From Trema orientale (taxonomy: Eukaryota > Streptophyta > Magnoliopsida > Rosales > Cannabaceae), in assembly GCA_002914845.1 (NCBI GenBank), contig JXTC01000031.1, positions 1,020,503 to 1,084,502 on the forward strand: 64,000 nucleotides of DNA. The letters are read 5' to 3'. Below, piece by piece: positions 37,734 to 49,406 of the stretch (the stretch's first letter is position 1; every line of letters begins with the position of its first letter). Under the pieces are notes generated by a model. The model made no database searches and was not told the origin of the DNA. It saw only the letters and a list, made by a program, of their open reading frames with translations. The translations under genes and the position numbers were made by a program.

Positions 37734-38533
37734 TCAAACAATTCAAAGGTGCTTGGCTTGGCTTGTATTAAACTTTCAACATCAGAAAAAGGAGGAAGAT
37801 GGGTTTCTTTTAAAGAAAGTTTTGCATAGGTCTTCTTCGGCTATTTTGCATATCAAAGAGCTGGAAGGTATTGGCCGTCGATGTATGATATCACATTATG
37901 CTTGCAAACGGGGATAGTTTTGTACATTAATCGATTTTTTCCTGATTGCATTTGCATTTATGTTTATGAAAAAAAATTTCTGCCGTGCAGCAAATAATAT
38001 CATCCCCTTGTTGAATATCAAAAGACCAGAATACAACATAAAAATATAAAATTTACCCTTAGACCAATCTATGAGCTATCTCTATTCAAAAATCCTCTGC
38101 TGCTCTGCTCTACTTTCTTGAAATAGTTTATCGCAAATCATTATGTAATTTGTACTGAATTTTCGCCAAGTTGCAAGCTGGAATTAGTGCTTGCAATAGA
38201 GGCATGTCAATGTCACTGCCCATTTGTTCAGATGCAATTCCAATTTTGTAAAGAGTTAAAAGATTAAGAAAGAAGCAATGGACATGGGAACACCAAAGTT
38301 GTAACAAGTAAATTCTTTAATATGAGAAACAATCTCAAAAGTTGTTCATGAAAGAACTCTAGGCAAGCCAGTCTAAAGATCAGAACTCAGTTTCGATTTT
38401 TGAACTTTATTATAGCATTGAAAACTTAAATACACAAGTCCAATATCAGAACTTGATTTCGATTCCCAAGTATTAACTACAAAATCATGTCTCAAAATAC
38501 AGAATCAACATGGTAGGAAGGCACAAGCGTCCT
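37734..38533. other. Convergent 3' ends of the TBL and 55-residue genes
   Basis: This spacer of about 800 bp lies between two genes pointing toward each other and presumably holds both 3' untranslated regions. No further gene is seen. Confidence 0.55.
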
Positions 38534-40077
38534 TCACCTTCCTTCTTTCTGGTTGCTGAGAAAATCATCTGAGTAGCTTTTCTCCCTTTTCTTGAATGGA
38601 TCCTACATATTAACAAATCCAAATAAGGTCGTAACTCAGACATGTTATTAACCGAAATGTTTTTATGCGGCCAGCAATCTAATAACCATCTTTTGTAAAG
38701 GATGCTACACAAAGCTAGAGTGCCAAACTAAAATTCCAACATAAATCTTCAGAGCATACAAAAACATATGCAAATAAGATGCAATACAAAAAATACATAC
38801 CATTAGAAATAGCCGTTAAGAATAGGCAATAAAATAGAAAATCTAAATCTTAATGGTGAGTGAAAATTTTCATGAAAAAAATCTCCATCTGAGCGTATTT
38901 GACAGGCTTTCCTAGAGCACATTATTCAACAAAACATATACTAGATCCCCAGGACCTCATTCAACTTGTGTCATGTTTACAAATCGGTGTCGAGCCATAA
39001 TGGCAATAGAAGTAATGGAAGTGTTTCTTTTGCCCATTTATCCGTCTGTCAGTTACTAATTTAGGACACAAGGTTTAGTGTATTCCTCACATAATTAGTT
39101 TAACTGGGATAAGAGAACTCAAATTTTTGATTCCTCCTCATTCCTCTCCACCCTTATCCTTTACTATTCTTTTCATTACAAATTGATAAACATGGCCTTA
39201 AACTTTTCAATAACAAAGAAGAGCATAAAACCTAAAACTATCAGCACCCAGCAGAAGAGAATTAAAAGAATCTCATTTAATTTCCCCAGAAACCACATAG
39301 CAGGCCCAAAAAGAGCATAATGAATAAAAAATCTAAACAAAATAATATCAACAAGATTAATGAAGCACTATGGACTATATCAATTGTTACTTAAACTGAT
39401 TTGATCATTACAAATAGGAAAATCAAATCCTGGGCATAAACTAGCATCTTCAACCTCAATAAACTAGCACAATGAATAAAAAATCTAAACAAAATAATAT
39501 CAACAAGATTAATGAAGCACTATGGACTATCAATTGTTACTTAAACTGACTGAGTTGATCATCACAAATAGGAAAATCAAATCCTGGGCATAAACTAGCA
39601 TCTTCAACTTCAATAGCACCCAAAATTGATGAAATCATAAATGCATAATCGGACAACCAAAATTCTCCGATCTCATCTGCTACTTTCTTGGCATCCAAAC
39701 AGAGCTTAGCCTTAATATTCTAAAAAGTTTTCACCAGTAAGTTACGAAACCCTAAATCAATAGATCAAACATAAAAATTATCCCATATCCTAAGTCAGAT
39801 GAAGAATATATCATCAAAATCATACCAGAAAGATCCCAAAAAGAAATAAAAATCGACGGATTTGAATCGACCATGCAGAGAAAATTATTGTCCCAAACCT
39901 ATAAATAAATAATAATAATAAAAAAAAGCAATAAAGGGTTTATATGATAATGAAAATGAAATGGAAGAGGAAATTTACGTTGTTGAAGACGACGAAGTTA
40001 GCGACGACGACGGTGCCGACTATGCCGCCCAAAATGGCAACAGGGCCGGTTAGCAAGCTCCATTTCCTGTAAATCAT
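38534..40077 (-). CDS. Small (55-residue) single-pass membrane protein, two exons
   Basis: Exon 1 is 40077-39979 (33 codons) and exon 2 is 38602-38534 (22 codons and stop). The 1,376-bp intron is GT-AG and phase 0. Exon 1 encodes MIYRKWSLLTGPVAILGG and then a hydrophobic stretch IVGTVVVANFVVF, one membrane span after a short basic N-terminus. Exon 2 adds a charged tail beginning DPFKKREK. A short basic leader, one span and an NDPF-type junction match a small conserved plant protein I cannot name. Size and shape fit an organelle or ER membrane subunit. Two TGGGCT motifs (40231, 40244) resemble the site II elements frequent in promoters of nuclear genes for mitochondrial proteins; this is only suggestive. 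Both exons are too short for ordinary ORF finding. A Mutator-like element begins 182 bp before the start codon. Confidence 0.75.
39319..39622. repeat. Direct tandem duplication, 152-bp unit, in the intron of the 55-residue gene
   Basis: 39319-39470 and 39471-39622 start AATGAATAAAAAATCTAAAC and stay nearly identical to CTTCAA(C/T)... with a few indels. The high identity points to a recent event. Confidence 0.9.
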
Positions 40078-40623
40078 CTTCTTCTTCTTCTTCTTCGTTC
40101 CTCACTAGTCACTTCTTGCCCTCTGGTTTTTTCAGTCGAGCAGTTATGGTGCGTTTCGGGGTTTTAATATCGGAAGCGGGATACAAGGCCTAGTACGACG
40201 CCTTCAGGCCCGAGTTTTCTAAGCTAATTTTGGGCTTTCCCGTTGGGCTTTCTGAAATGAGAAAAGAGAAAAGGACACGGATAGGACTATTTAGGCTCCG
40301 TTTTTTTTTTTCTAAGACTATATTGATATAATTGCCTTTTTAGGACCAAAAGTTAGGAGTAAGTAGAACGAGAAAAAATCGGCTTCCAAAATGGCCCTTG
40401 GTAAAAAATGAGGAGGTTGTAGGTGAGAGCATTAAATGGCTGTCATTTTATTTTCTCATTTTCCTTCTTTTTTCTTCTATTTTCATTCTCTTTCTATCTT
40501 TCTCTCACTTCTTCTTCTTAGTTTTCTCTCCAAAACTAGAGTTTGGTTTCCATCTCATGAAGAAGATGAGGAATATGATTAATCTCTCCGTCTTATGAGG
40601 AACATGAAAGTGCAAGCTTACTC

Positions 40624-40669
<46 letters not shown>

Positions 40670-40949
40670 GTTGATGATTTCTCTACCTCTCTCTCTCTCC
40701 TCCTCTCTTTTTCTCTCTTTCTTAATAGCCTTTTTACTATTTAATTAAAAATACTTAGCCGGAAAGAAGTTAGCATTGATAGGTGGGGAGTTTTTCAAAT
40801 TTTGAAGGTAAATAAATAAGTTTTGTTTAAGACTTGTTTAGTAAATGAGGACCATAATACTGATATGGGTAATAATATGTTAAAAACTCCATATTTTGGC
40901 TTATTCATAATCTTTTTAATGTCTTGTAGATCTCATTGGTTGATGTATG

Positions 40950-43900
40950 GTTAAGATTAAATTAACCTTAGGTCAATATCCTCTTGACCTTTGGTTAATA
41001 CGAAACTGACCTTTGAGGTCAATTTAATCTTGACATATGTTCAAAAACTTTTAATTAATATCTCATCATTTTGAAGTCATTTCTCATTCTTTCATTAAAT
41101 GTATCAACTTATGTATCATGGAAGATATTATTCTATCTTAGGATATAGTTTTTGAGTAATTTTGTGGATATGGAAATTACTCTTTTCACTAATAAGATAT
41201 CTTCATGCTGAGTTCATTTAATTCAGACTCAGTTGCGATAATTTCTGAAATTACAGCTTGAAATAAATCCCAATAACTAGATCAGTGCTAGCATGAAAAT
41301 TTAAACTGTTTTTCACCTATGTCAGGATGTTCTTGACTTTGGATTAGGAAGTTCTTGACTTATAGTCAAAAAATTCCTGACATTCGGTCAAGAACTTCCA
41401 GTCCACAAGTAATGAATTTCTTGACTTAGTTCTTGATTTAAGATTAAAAAGTTATTGACTTGAGTCAAATTTTTCTTGACTTCGAGTTAAGAAGCTCTTG
41501 ACTTGAAATTAAAAAATTATTAATTTATGGTTAAGAAGTGATTGACTTAGGGTTATGATATTCTCAACTCGAGGTCAAATAATAATTGACTTAAGGTAAA
41601 TAAGTGCTTGACTTGAAGTTAACAATATTTTAAGTGTAGTTTAATATGAAACTTGATCACAGTATTATATATAATATGTTCTTAAATTTGGCATGAAGTT
41701 AAGAATAACTTGAACGAAAATGCGAAACAATTTAACTGCAGTAAAAAACACTCTGACCTAAGGTAATTCTAACAGGTTGTTACTTCAAAGCCTATAACGT
41801 TTTAACAAAATATAAACACTATTTCTTCATATTTTTTCCCCCTTAATTCCAGCACTATTTCTTTTGCTTCTTCTTCTGTATAGTCTTTATATCCTTTTTT
41901 GTTATTGGCTTATCCTCATCCATCCCTTTTTTCTCCATCTCAGAAGGCGTAAATTTTTCAACCAGCTTAACGAGATGTTTTGGTAGATCAATCGCAGTTA
42001 ACTTCTCATTTTTAGCTTTTCTGCCCCTCCATTGCTTTTGGGTCTCAAAATTATTATTGTTAGGATCCTTCTCTTGAATTCTCTGCAATGATTATGACAT
42101 ATAAAGCTTAATATGTTCTTCACTAAAGGCTAACAATATTCTTGGCTCAGGTCGAGATATTTTTGACTCAAGGTCAAGACATTCTAGACTCAAGGTCAAA
42201 ATACTATTGACTCAAGGCCAATACCTCATTCACTCTAGTTTAATATGTTCTTGACTCAATTTCTTGACTCAAGTTCAATATGTTATCAAAGTTAGAAGAA
42301 AAAATAGTAAACGATACCTCATGATTATCATGAAGATGGACTGTTGCTCGGACGCCCTTCTCTATTGTGTCCTCAACATCTCCATATTTGGGATCTACAT
42401 CTATAGCAACCACATCCTCTGCTGATATTTTATTTTTTTCTCCCTTAATCTCTTTTTCTGCCTTCTTCTCTATATCTTTCTCTTCATTTTTATCTGCCTC
42501 CTCCTCATTCCAATTCTCATTTTCTTTTCTGGTGTGCTCTCTATCTTTATCACTGTCATTGTCCTTACCATCCTTTTTTTGCTCTCTATCTGTTTCTCTA
42601 TCTTTCTCTTCAGCATTATCTTCATCATCCTCACCATTATCACTTTTTTCCTCAACTTTTTTTTCCACTTTAACTTGAACCTCTTCTCCTTCTGCCTCAT
42701 CAGCCTAGCCATCTTTCTTCCATGTATCAACCTGCTCTTGTTGTCTCTTCTCTCCCTGCTTTAAATAAAAAAATTAGGATTAGACCGAAACTTTATAAAC
42801 AAATTCTTTGGAGAAGCTTCAGTTATAGTCAAAATATTTTTGACCTATGGTTATGAAAGTCCTAATTATACTCACGATATATAGTCAAAAAATTCTTGAC
42901 TATAAGTAGTAAATGCTAAAAATAACAACCTGTTTGTTAGCTTTATTTTCTTCCTCAATATTTTTCTCATCACTATATTTCTTCTCTTTATCATCATTTT
43001 CTTGTTGGCTTTCCTCTCTCTGTTTAAAACAAAAAAATTAAGATCACAGAGAAGTTTTATTAAATTATTTGCAGAACTAAATTAATGGTAAAATATTTTC
43101 AGAAACTTTGCTTAAAGTCAAAATATTTTGGCCTATGGTCTTAACTACTGGCCATGACATGCTGAAGGACTTATTGACCATATATTAAAAATACTATTAC
43201 CTATTTCTCATATATATTTCTGCCATTATTATCTCAGGTCCGCTGTAGACTGTTTTTATCTTGGTCCTGGTTCTGTCCATTGCTTAGCATTGGAGCTCTA
43301 AACTTATACATATTACTATTCTTTTTTCGTTCAGTAATGGGACATACTATATCTATAAAGGAGCACGACCATTAGCTCGAATATATGCGAGCTCTTCTTT
43401 AATGTGTTGCAGCTCCTTTAGCATAGCTTCACAGAATGCAAGGAACACCACCCAAGTTCAACTTTTGGCGTTTCTTAGGAAGTTGAATAACCTCAATAAC
43501 ATCATCTTCATCTTTATAAACTCCCTCTATTTTTTCTTCAACAAACTTCTTCTTACTCTTCTTGAAAGTGCTCTTCTCATCAATAAGAACTCTTACGCAG
43601 AGTACACTTAATTCGGACTTAGTTGGGATAATTTCTGAAATTACTGTCTGAAATAAATCCCAACAACTAGATCAGTACTAATACTAAAATTTAAACGATT
43701 TTTTTACCTGCAGTCAGGATGTTCTTGACTTAGAGTCAAGAAGTTCCTACCATATAGTCAAGCACTTCCTGGCCCTAGCTGATGAATTTTTTGAATTAGT
43801 TCTTGATTTAGAGTAGGGTTAACCAGTTCTTGACTTTGGTCAAGAAGATCTTGACACAAGTTAAAATTTTCTTGACCTTAAGCTATTAATAACATTAAGC

Positions 43901-45745
43901 AATAAAAGTGTAAATATTAATTGAACACTAAAATTTAAATTATTTTTCACATATAGATGTTCATAACTTCTGGTTATTAAGTTTTTGACTTAGGGTCAGG
44001 AAAATCCTAATATAGGGTTAAGAAGTTATTGACTTGAGGTTAAGAACTTCCTGGCCACATGTCATGAATTTCTTGACTTAGATCTTAATTTATAGTAGAG
44101 TCAACTAGTTCTTGACTTTATTTAAGAAGATCTAGGCCAAAGTCAAGAAGATCTTGACACAAATTAACAAATTATGTACCTTAAACTATTAATAACATTA
44201 AGAAATAATAGTGTAAATATTGATTGAAACAAAAATAAACTTACATCAGGGTTTAGAAACACTTTAGTCTCTACTTTATATTGAGAGATTATCTTCTTCT
44301 TTAGTATACTCCAAGATAATATCCGAGGGAATTTGTCAGTGACATCCTATATAGCATACTTCATACTAAAATCAGGAAAACACTTATATGCCCATACTTG
44401 AAGCACCAATGGAAATTTGGTAAAACTCATAACATATAAGTTCCTTTCCATTTTTTTCTACAGTCACATTTGGATTGATTACTTTCCTTTTCACAGTGGA
44501 TATTGTCTCATTCCACAGATAAGGCCCCCACGGGAAAGCATTGAAGACATTTAGGTTGTTCATTAATCGAAAGCACATATCAGGCACAGTAGCATTTTTT
44601 GCATTGGACATGAAAGCTTGTGTAACAAAATAAAGAAGCGCAAGCTTTACAGCATCTTCATCATTGTCAGGCTACATGCTACTGAACACAACCTCCAGGG
44701 TCTCCCGCTTCACTATGTTAGCTGAGTTAAAGTACTTCTCATGTATCATATCCCCAAGCTTCAATAGGTTCACATTTGTCTCTCTATGAATCTTCAAACC
44801 TGATATTATCACCAGATGTAACTTTGTAAATGATATCAAGATTCCACGAACGTCTACTTTAATGCAGTCATCATCATTGGACGAGTTTTCATAGTAGACC
44901 TGCCGCATTACTATGTTGTGTATAATCCGTCCAGACATTGCTATCAGCTGGGCCTCTAAAAAATGACCAGCAAACAATTTTTTCTGCTCATCGGTTAACT
45001 TGTCCTTTATAATCGCGATCGTCTCATGAACGGTTATATGGAGGTTCCCTTTCCCTGGAAGCATATCCTTCTCAGTTATGTAACGTTTAAAATGCTACAA
45101 AATAAACATACAAATATTGAGACTAGGAAAGAAAGTAAAATTATAATGTAAATTACAACATTCTTAGCTTATGGTCAAGTAGTTACTGATCCTAGGTCAA
45201 GGAAATCTTGACAATACATTAATATTGTATTAACTCTAAGACAACAATTTCTTGACTCCTTGTCCATAACATATTGACTCACTTAATGTCAAGAGATTAT
45301 TCATCTGAGCTCAAGAAGATCTTCATCCATGGCCAAGAACATCTTGACTTGAGGTTACTAGCTTCAATCAACATACAGAAATAAACTACAACCAACAAAA
45401 CATATATAAATTAAAACACAAATAGGTCTTCAATGAAGAAACAATAGCCAAAGTACACAAAAATATTACAAAAACACTCCTACTAGTTTATCAAAACAAA
45501 CAGACACTAAAAATCCAACTCTCTTACAACACCATGCACAACATCAAGTTATAGAGTTCTTCACTTGAGGTCAAGATAGTGTTGACTATATGTCAAAAAA
45601 TTCTTGACTCCAGGCGAATAAGCTATTAGCTTGAGGTCAATTCGAGTTCATGATTTTCTTGACCAAGGTCAAGAAATCATGTTTTAACTTCTTAACCATG
45701 GTCAAAAGTACCTTGGCCTGGGTCAATATATTATTGACTTCATAC
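40950..45745. repeat. TTGAC...GTCAA palindromic ~22-bp repeats confined to non-coding parts of element A
   Basis: Degenerate units close to TCTTGACTCAAGGTCAAGA, spaced about 20-22 bp, occur in blocks at about 40950-41045, 41320-41650, 42130-42290, 42840-42905, 43715-43900, 43965-44170, 45160-45360 and 45550-45745. In 41300-41640 alone I count nine TTGACTT and four GTCAA motifs. The blocks fall in the introns and 3' flank of the DUF1985-type gene and stop at its exon edges. TTGAC(C/T) is also the core of the WRKY-binding W-box. Confidence 0.85.
41217..41400. repeat. Internal direct duplication in element A (partner at 43606-43780)
   Basis: TTAATTCAGACTCAGTTG, GATAATTTCTGAAATTAC, AAATAAATCCCAA(T/C)AACTAG, ATCAGT and CAGGATGTTCTTGACTT recur in the same order at 43606-43780, about 85-90% alike by eye. 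This shows that segments of the element, repeats included, have been duplicated inside it. Confidence 0.8.
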
Positions 45746-46226
45746 GAAGAACATAAAAATATAACGAAACTTTTTCATCATACTCAAGGTCACTATACAA
45801 AAAAAAAGTCAGTAAAATAATGGGTAGTAATAAAATTGACCAAAACAATTAATACAAAATTAGTAAAACACACAAATAAATCTAAATCAGATCCTCCTCA
45901 AAACATGTACAAATAAAAATACAAAGAAACAAAAACAAACAAAAATTATAGCTTTTCACCATACTCAAGGTCACCATACAAAAAGAAGCATTTTTTCCCA
46001 AAAAAAAAGAAAAACAAAAATTATAAAATACTAACCTTCTCTTGAATAGATGCGGCTTCCACACCTTGCTCTTCGAATAAGGTTCTTTGATCAGAACTTT
46101 TGACAAACCCACTAGAGGCTTGGATTTTGATGGCGATGGCAATTTCGAAGGAGACAAATTCGTGGGCTGCTTCGAAGCTCTCTGTCTTTTCTCACTGCGA
46201 CTTCCCGACAAATGAGTTTTCGCCAT
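41855..46226 (-). pseudogene. DUF1985-type gene carried by Mutator-like element A, decayed
   Basis: Probable exons on the minus strand: 46226-46036 (start MAKTHLSGSRSEKRQR, basic and Ser-rich), 45094-44245 (DUF1985), possibly about 43615-43330, 43019-42930, 42758-42318 (very acidic, Glu/Asp/Lys-rich) and 42082-41855 (basic C-terminus ending in Lys). Junctions have GT and AG, and the last three exons join in phase 0. The DUF1985 part shows GHFLEAQLIAMSGRIIHNIV, a SFTKLHLVIISGL block and LNVFNAFPWGPYLW. Defects: TAG near 44673 in the DUF1985 frame, a frameshift near 44420, a stop near 44345 and TAG near 42706 in the acidic exon. No Ulp1 protease domain is seen. DUF1985 proteins are plant-specific, of unknown role, and often carried by transposons. 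Confidence 0.7.
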
Positions 46227-46650
46227 TTTAACCGAAATATTAGAAGTATAAATGTTTTTATGATACCTAAGATGTCTAGATTCTGATTTATAATATTTTG
46301 AGGGAGGTTTAATGGAGTTACAGTCGGATTTATCGAGAATTTTGATTGGATTTTGGGTTTCTGGGGTTTCTCTTCTCTTTTCTCCCTCCTCTTTCTTCTT
46401 TACTTTTTGATTTTCAAATAGAGTCAGAGTATGGGGTACGATAAAAGATATGGTAGCTGGGTTTGAGGGAAAGAAAGGGTATCTAAGGGATTTTGCTATC
46501 TGTGGGACCCGATTTTTAGTCCTAAAAAATATATTCCAAAAGGTGGTCTTAAAAACGATTAAAAAGATTATATTAGTCCTATCCATGACCTTTTCTCATG
46601 AGCAAAAGGATATGAGTAGTTTTTAACTTGGGCTGAAATGACACTTTTTG

Positions 46651-47100
46651 GAGAAATTTACACTTAGTACCCATTTTTAAATCTTAATATCATAAATATG
46701 CGTTTTTAATTTTTCTTTCAAAAATACCCTTTTTATGGTCCACATTTTATATGCAAAATATTAGTAGTCCATATTTACAATGTAAATTTTATTCATGAGG
46801 TACACATTTCCTGTGTAAAATATGAACGGTATACATTTACGATGTAAATGTTTACTACGGTTTACATTTTTCATTATAAATTTAACCTATGTTATAGATT
46901 TTAAAATGTGTGTCAATTTTTAGTATAATTTTTATTCATGAAATGTAGACTACAGTATACATTTAATATATGAAATGTATATGTGTAAAACAGTGGTGGT
47001 CTACATTTATCTAAAAACAGGTATTTATGAAATAAAAATAAAAAACGGGTATTTATGAAAATATAGTTTTGAAAATCGGTATTTATAAACTTTTTACACT
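46651..47100. mobile_element. MITE 'C', copy 1, inside element B
   Basis: About 450 bp with AT-rich inverted ends containing ATAAATACC(C/T)GTTTTTA motifs. The inside is built of palindromic units of the type GGTATACATTTTATGTATAA and ATTTACGATGTAAAT. Its inverse copy is at 51700-52158. Confidence 0.7.
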
Positions 47101-47336
47101 TTTTTTTTTTGTGAGTTCTTTGAAAATGATATTTTTATGAGTGTCAATAATTGCTTTGATCTATAGACAAGAGCTTCTTGACCATGAAAAAACTATTATG
47201 TATAATATTTTTAAGAGCTCTTGAATATATGTCAAAATGTTTGGATACTCCCGAAAATGCTGTTTTTTTAAAAAATTAACCAAAAAGTCATTTTGGCCCA
47301 AATTAGTCCTACCCATGTCCTTTTCTCTCCTAAAAT

Positions 47337-48900
47337 AGGCCTATCCAGGAATTAAAAAAATAAAAGAAAAAGGGAGTAAAATGGGATTCTTGAGTAAAAT
47401 GGGATTCTTTTATATATAACAACTCTAATATTGAAATGGTGTGTCTATTGTCAAGCCCAATTTTTCTCTTCCCACTACTTAATTATTAAATTTTGAAGTT
47501 AAAAAACAGCCTCCTATAAAATGATACAAATGAGTATAAATAATATTAAAGAACTAGAATATTCTTTCTTAACTAAGTTATTTTTTCTTCAGACATCCCC
47601 TTAAACACAATTCATAAAAATACCTATTATAAAATAATCTTAAACAATCAATATACTTTCAGTTAAATTAAGTTTTTATAGTGATAGATGAAGATATTAT
47701 GAACTCAAAATCCTAGTGATCTTTCTCTCTCAAAAAAAAAAAAAAAGATCCTCAAAGATAATTTTAAACTCTAATTATCATTCCCTAATTCTCGATAACT
47801 CTAAAAATGGTTCAAGAATCTCCATCCTCTAATTCTCAAGAACCCTAAAAAAATGATTTATCACCTTTAACTATCTCTAGATTTCAAGAACCCTAAAAAA
47901 GATTCAAAATATCTAACCATCTCTCTAATTTTTGAGAACCCTAAAAATAATTATCAAAATATTTTGATTACTAGATGATCAAAGTAAAAGATTGAAGAAA
48001 AAGAAGATAAATAAATAGGAAATTTTCAAAAAGGGTCGGTAAAGAAATATCATTTGAATTTTTTATTATGTCTAATTTTGGAATAAGAAACATTTAGAAA
48101 GGGTGTGTTAAGAAAATATTCAAATTTTAGATTTGAAAGAGGGGTATACTTAGAAGAGGGGTGGGGAGAAGAAAAAAAAGAGTGACAATAGAGTCACCCA
48201 TAGTAAAAATAGCTAATGAAGTATGTTCAAAGATATTATTATTTTGTACCAAAATATCCCTCTACTTAGTAGACAAATGCCAACTAATTTGGACAAAATT
48301 AGGGACAAATTTGAAATTTTATGGGAAAAAACTGAAAAGAAACTGCTAATTATAAAACTTGCTGCTCTTCTTTTTGGTAATAATAAAACTTGCTACTCAG
48401 TTTCTAGGATGTGTCACTTTCGGAGTTTTGGCGGTTGTTTTTGTTTTTTGTTATTTTTAGTAATAATTTTGTAACTAGTTTGTATTTACGAAAGTCTCCT
48501 TTTCCCTTTTTGTTTCCCCTACTTTCATAGTGGATAAGAACTTAATCAAACTTATATTTAAGATGAAGTTACAGATATTCTAAAAATTTTAAATCAAAGT
48601 GCCGCTAAATTACAATTACTCTTGTTTCTCTTCAAAAATTTTGTTTTGTTTGTTGGTTAATTGTTTACACCCAAATCAATTCCAAAAATAAGAAGTTTAA
48701 CTGTAGTGATAGATAACAAAATGTTAAAAGACACTAGTTAACTTTGATTGTTGTATGTTATGTTTGGTTACTTAACCAGTCATTAGAGGAAACTATACCA
48801 TGTCTTTTTTCTAAACTATGTGTTAATGAATATCCTTTTTTCATTTTATTGACTTCTATATCCTTTTTAAGCTTTAATAATTATAGTTTACCATTATACC
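47337..48900. other. AT-rich spacer with a ~48-bp tandem repeat; no gene seen
   Basis: Four diverged units with the landmark CTCAAGAACCCTAAAAA lie at about 47745-47965. An 18-bp pair (GAGTAAAATGGGATTCTT) lies at 47374-47411. The open frames at 48161-48474 have no recognisable motif. Confidence 0.5.
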
Positions 48901-48924
48901 CTTATATAAGTTAATTTGACATAT

Positions 48925-49270
48925 TTAAGTATATAATTAATTTACCATAATATATAATTAATTTACCGGGCTATATAATTAATTTACTGATGTATGTAAT
49001 TCATTTACCGATCTATGTAATTTATTTACCATAATATATAATTAATTTACCGGTGTATATAATTTATTTACTGGTGTATGTGATTCATTTACCATAGTAT
49101 GTAAGTCATTAACCATACTATACAATTCATTTATGAGGAAGCGTATAATTCATTTAGCGTAATATATAATTCAATTATCAGTGTATATAAATCATTTACC
49201 ATAGTATATAATTCATTTACGAGGGTGCATATAATACATTTACCATACCTTTTAATGTGCATAAAATTCA
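48925..49270. repeat. Minisatellite, ~22-bp units of ATAATTCATTTACCATAGTAT type
   Basis: About sixteen diverged units with the core TAATT(C/T)ATTTACC(A/G) follow each other. The variable half alternates between CATAGTAT and GGTGTATAT forms. No coding sequence is present. Confidence 0.8.
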
Positions 49271-49406
49271 TTTACATGGAAAAATAGCAATATCTTATTA
49301 TATATATACATGCATTTTTTTTTTGTTGAAGATATATATACGTATACATGCATTAACAAGCAAAAAGAGAAGTATTTTATTATATATGCGTTAACAAGCA
49401 AAAAGA

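Larger units (their letters stand above)
40266..46597. mobile_element. Mutator-like element A (6.3 kb) carrying a DUF1985-type gene
   Basis: The inverted ends are about 90 bp: GAGAAAAGGACACGGATAGG at 40266 and, inverted, GAGAAAAGGTCATGGATAGG ending at 46597. Both continue with GACTA and later TTTTTAGGAC(C/T)AAAA blocks. Flanks are ATGAGAAAA (40257-40265) and ATGAGCAAA (46598-46606), a nine-base duplication with one mismatch, as expected for Mutator. No MURA transposase is visible. The cargo is a minus-strand gene with a DUF1985 domain, like other plant Mutator-like elements that carry DUF1985/Ulp1-related genes. The ends are of the same family as those of B, into whose terminal repeat A inserted. 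Confidence 0.8.
40259..47327. mobile_element. Mutator-like element B, outer, split by element A
   Basis: The left end of B is reduced to GAGAAAA (40259-40265). It resumes after A as AGGATATGAGTAG (46607 on) and ends at 47327. The right end, read inverted, is GAGAAAAGGACATGGGTAGG, matching the left end GAGCAAAAGGATATGAGTAG. Inner inverted blocks also match (GGGCTGAAATGACACTTTTTGG against GGGCCAAAATGACTTTTTGG). Flanking nine-base sites are TTCTGAAAT (40250-40258) and TCCTAAAAT (47328-47336), 7 of 9 identical with both differences transitions. Without A, B is only about 730 bp and non-coding. It also contains an inserted MITE (46651-47100). Confidence 0.72.

Noticed and set aside
39533..39727. 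Minus-strand open stretch in the intron of the 55-residue gene (AKLCLDAKKVADEIGE...)
   Set aside because: It overlaps the 152-bp duplication, has no clear splice sites or start, and is not needed to join the two conserved exons.
42367..42764. Plus-strand open frames rich in Ser/Phe
   Set aside because: They are the antisense shadow of the acidic minus-strand exon 42318-42758; the low-complexity coding makes both strands open.
47745..47965. Telomere-like AACCCTAAA words
   Set aside because: Single words inside ~48-bp units, not a continuous CCCTAAA array, so not telomeric.
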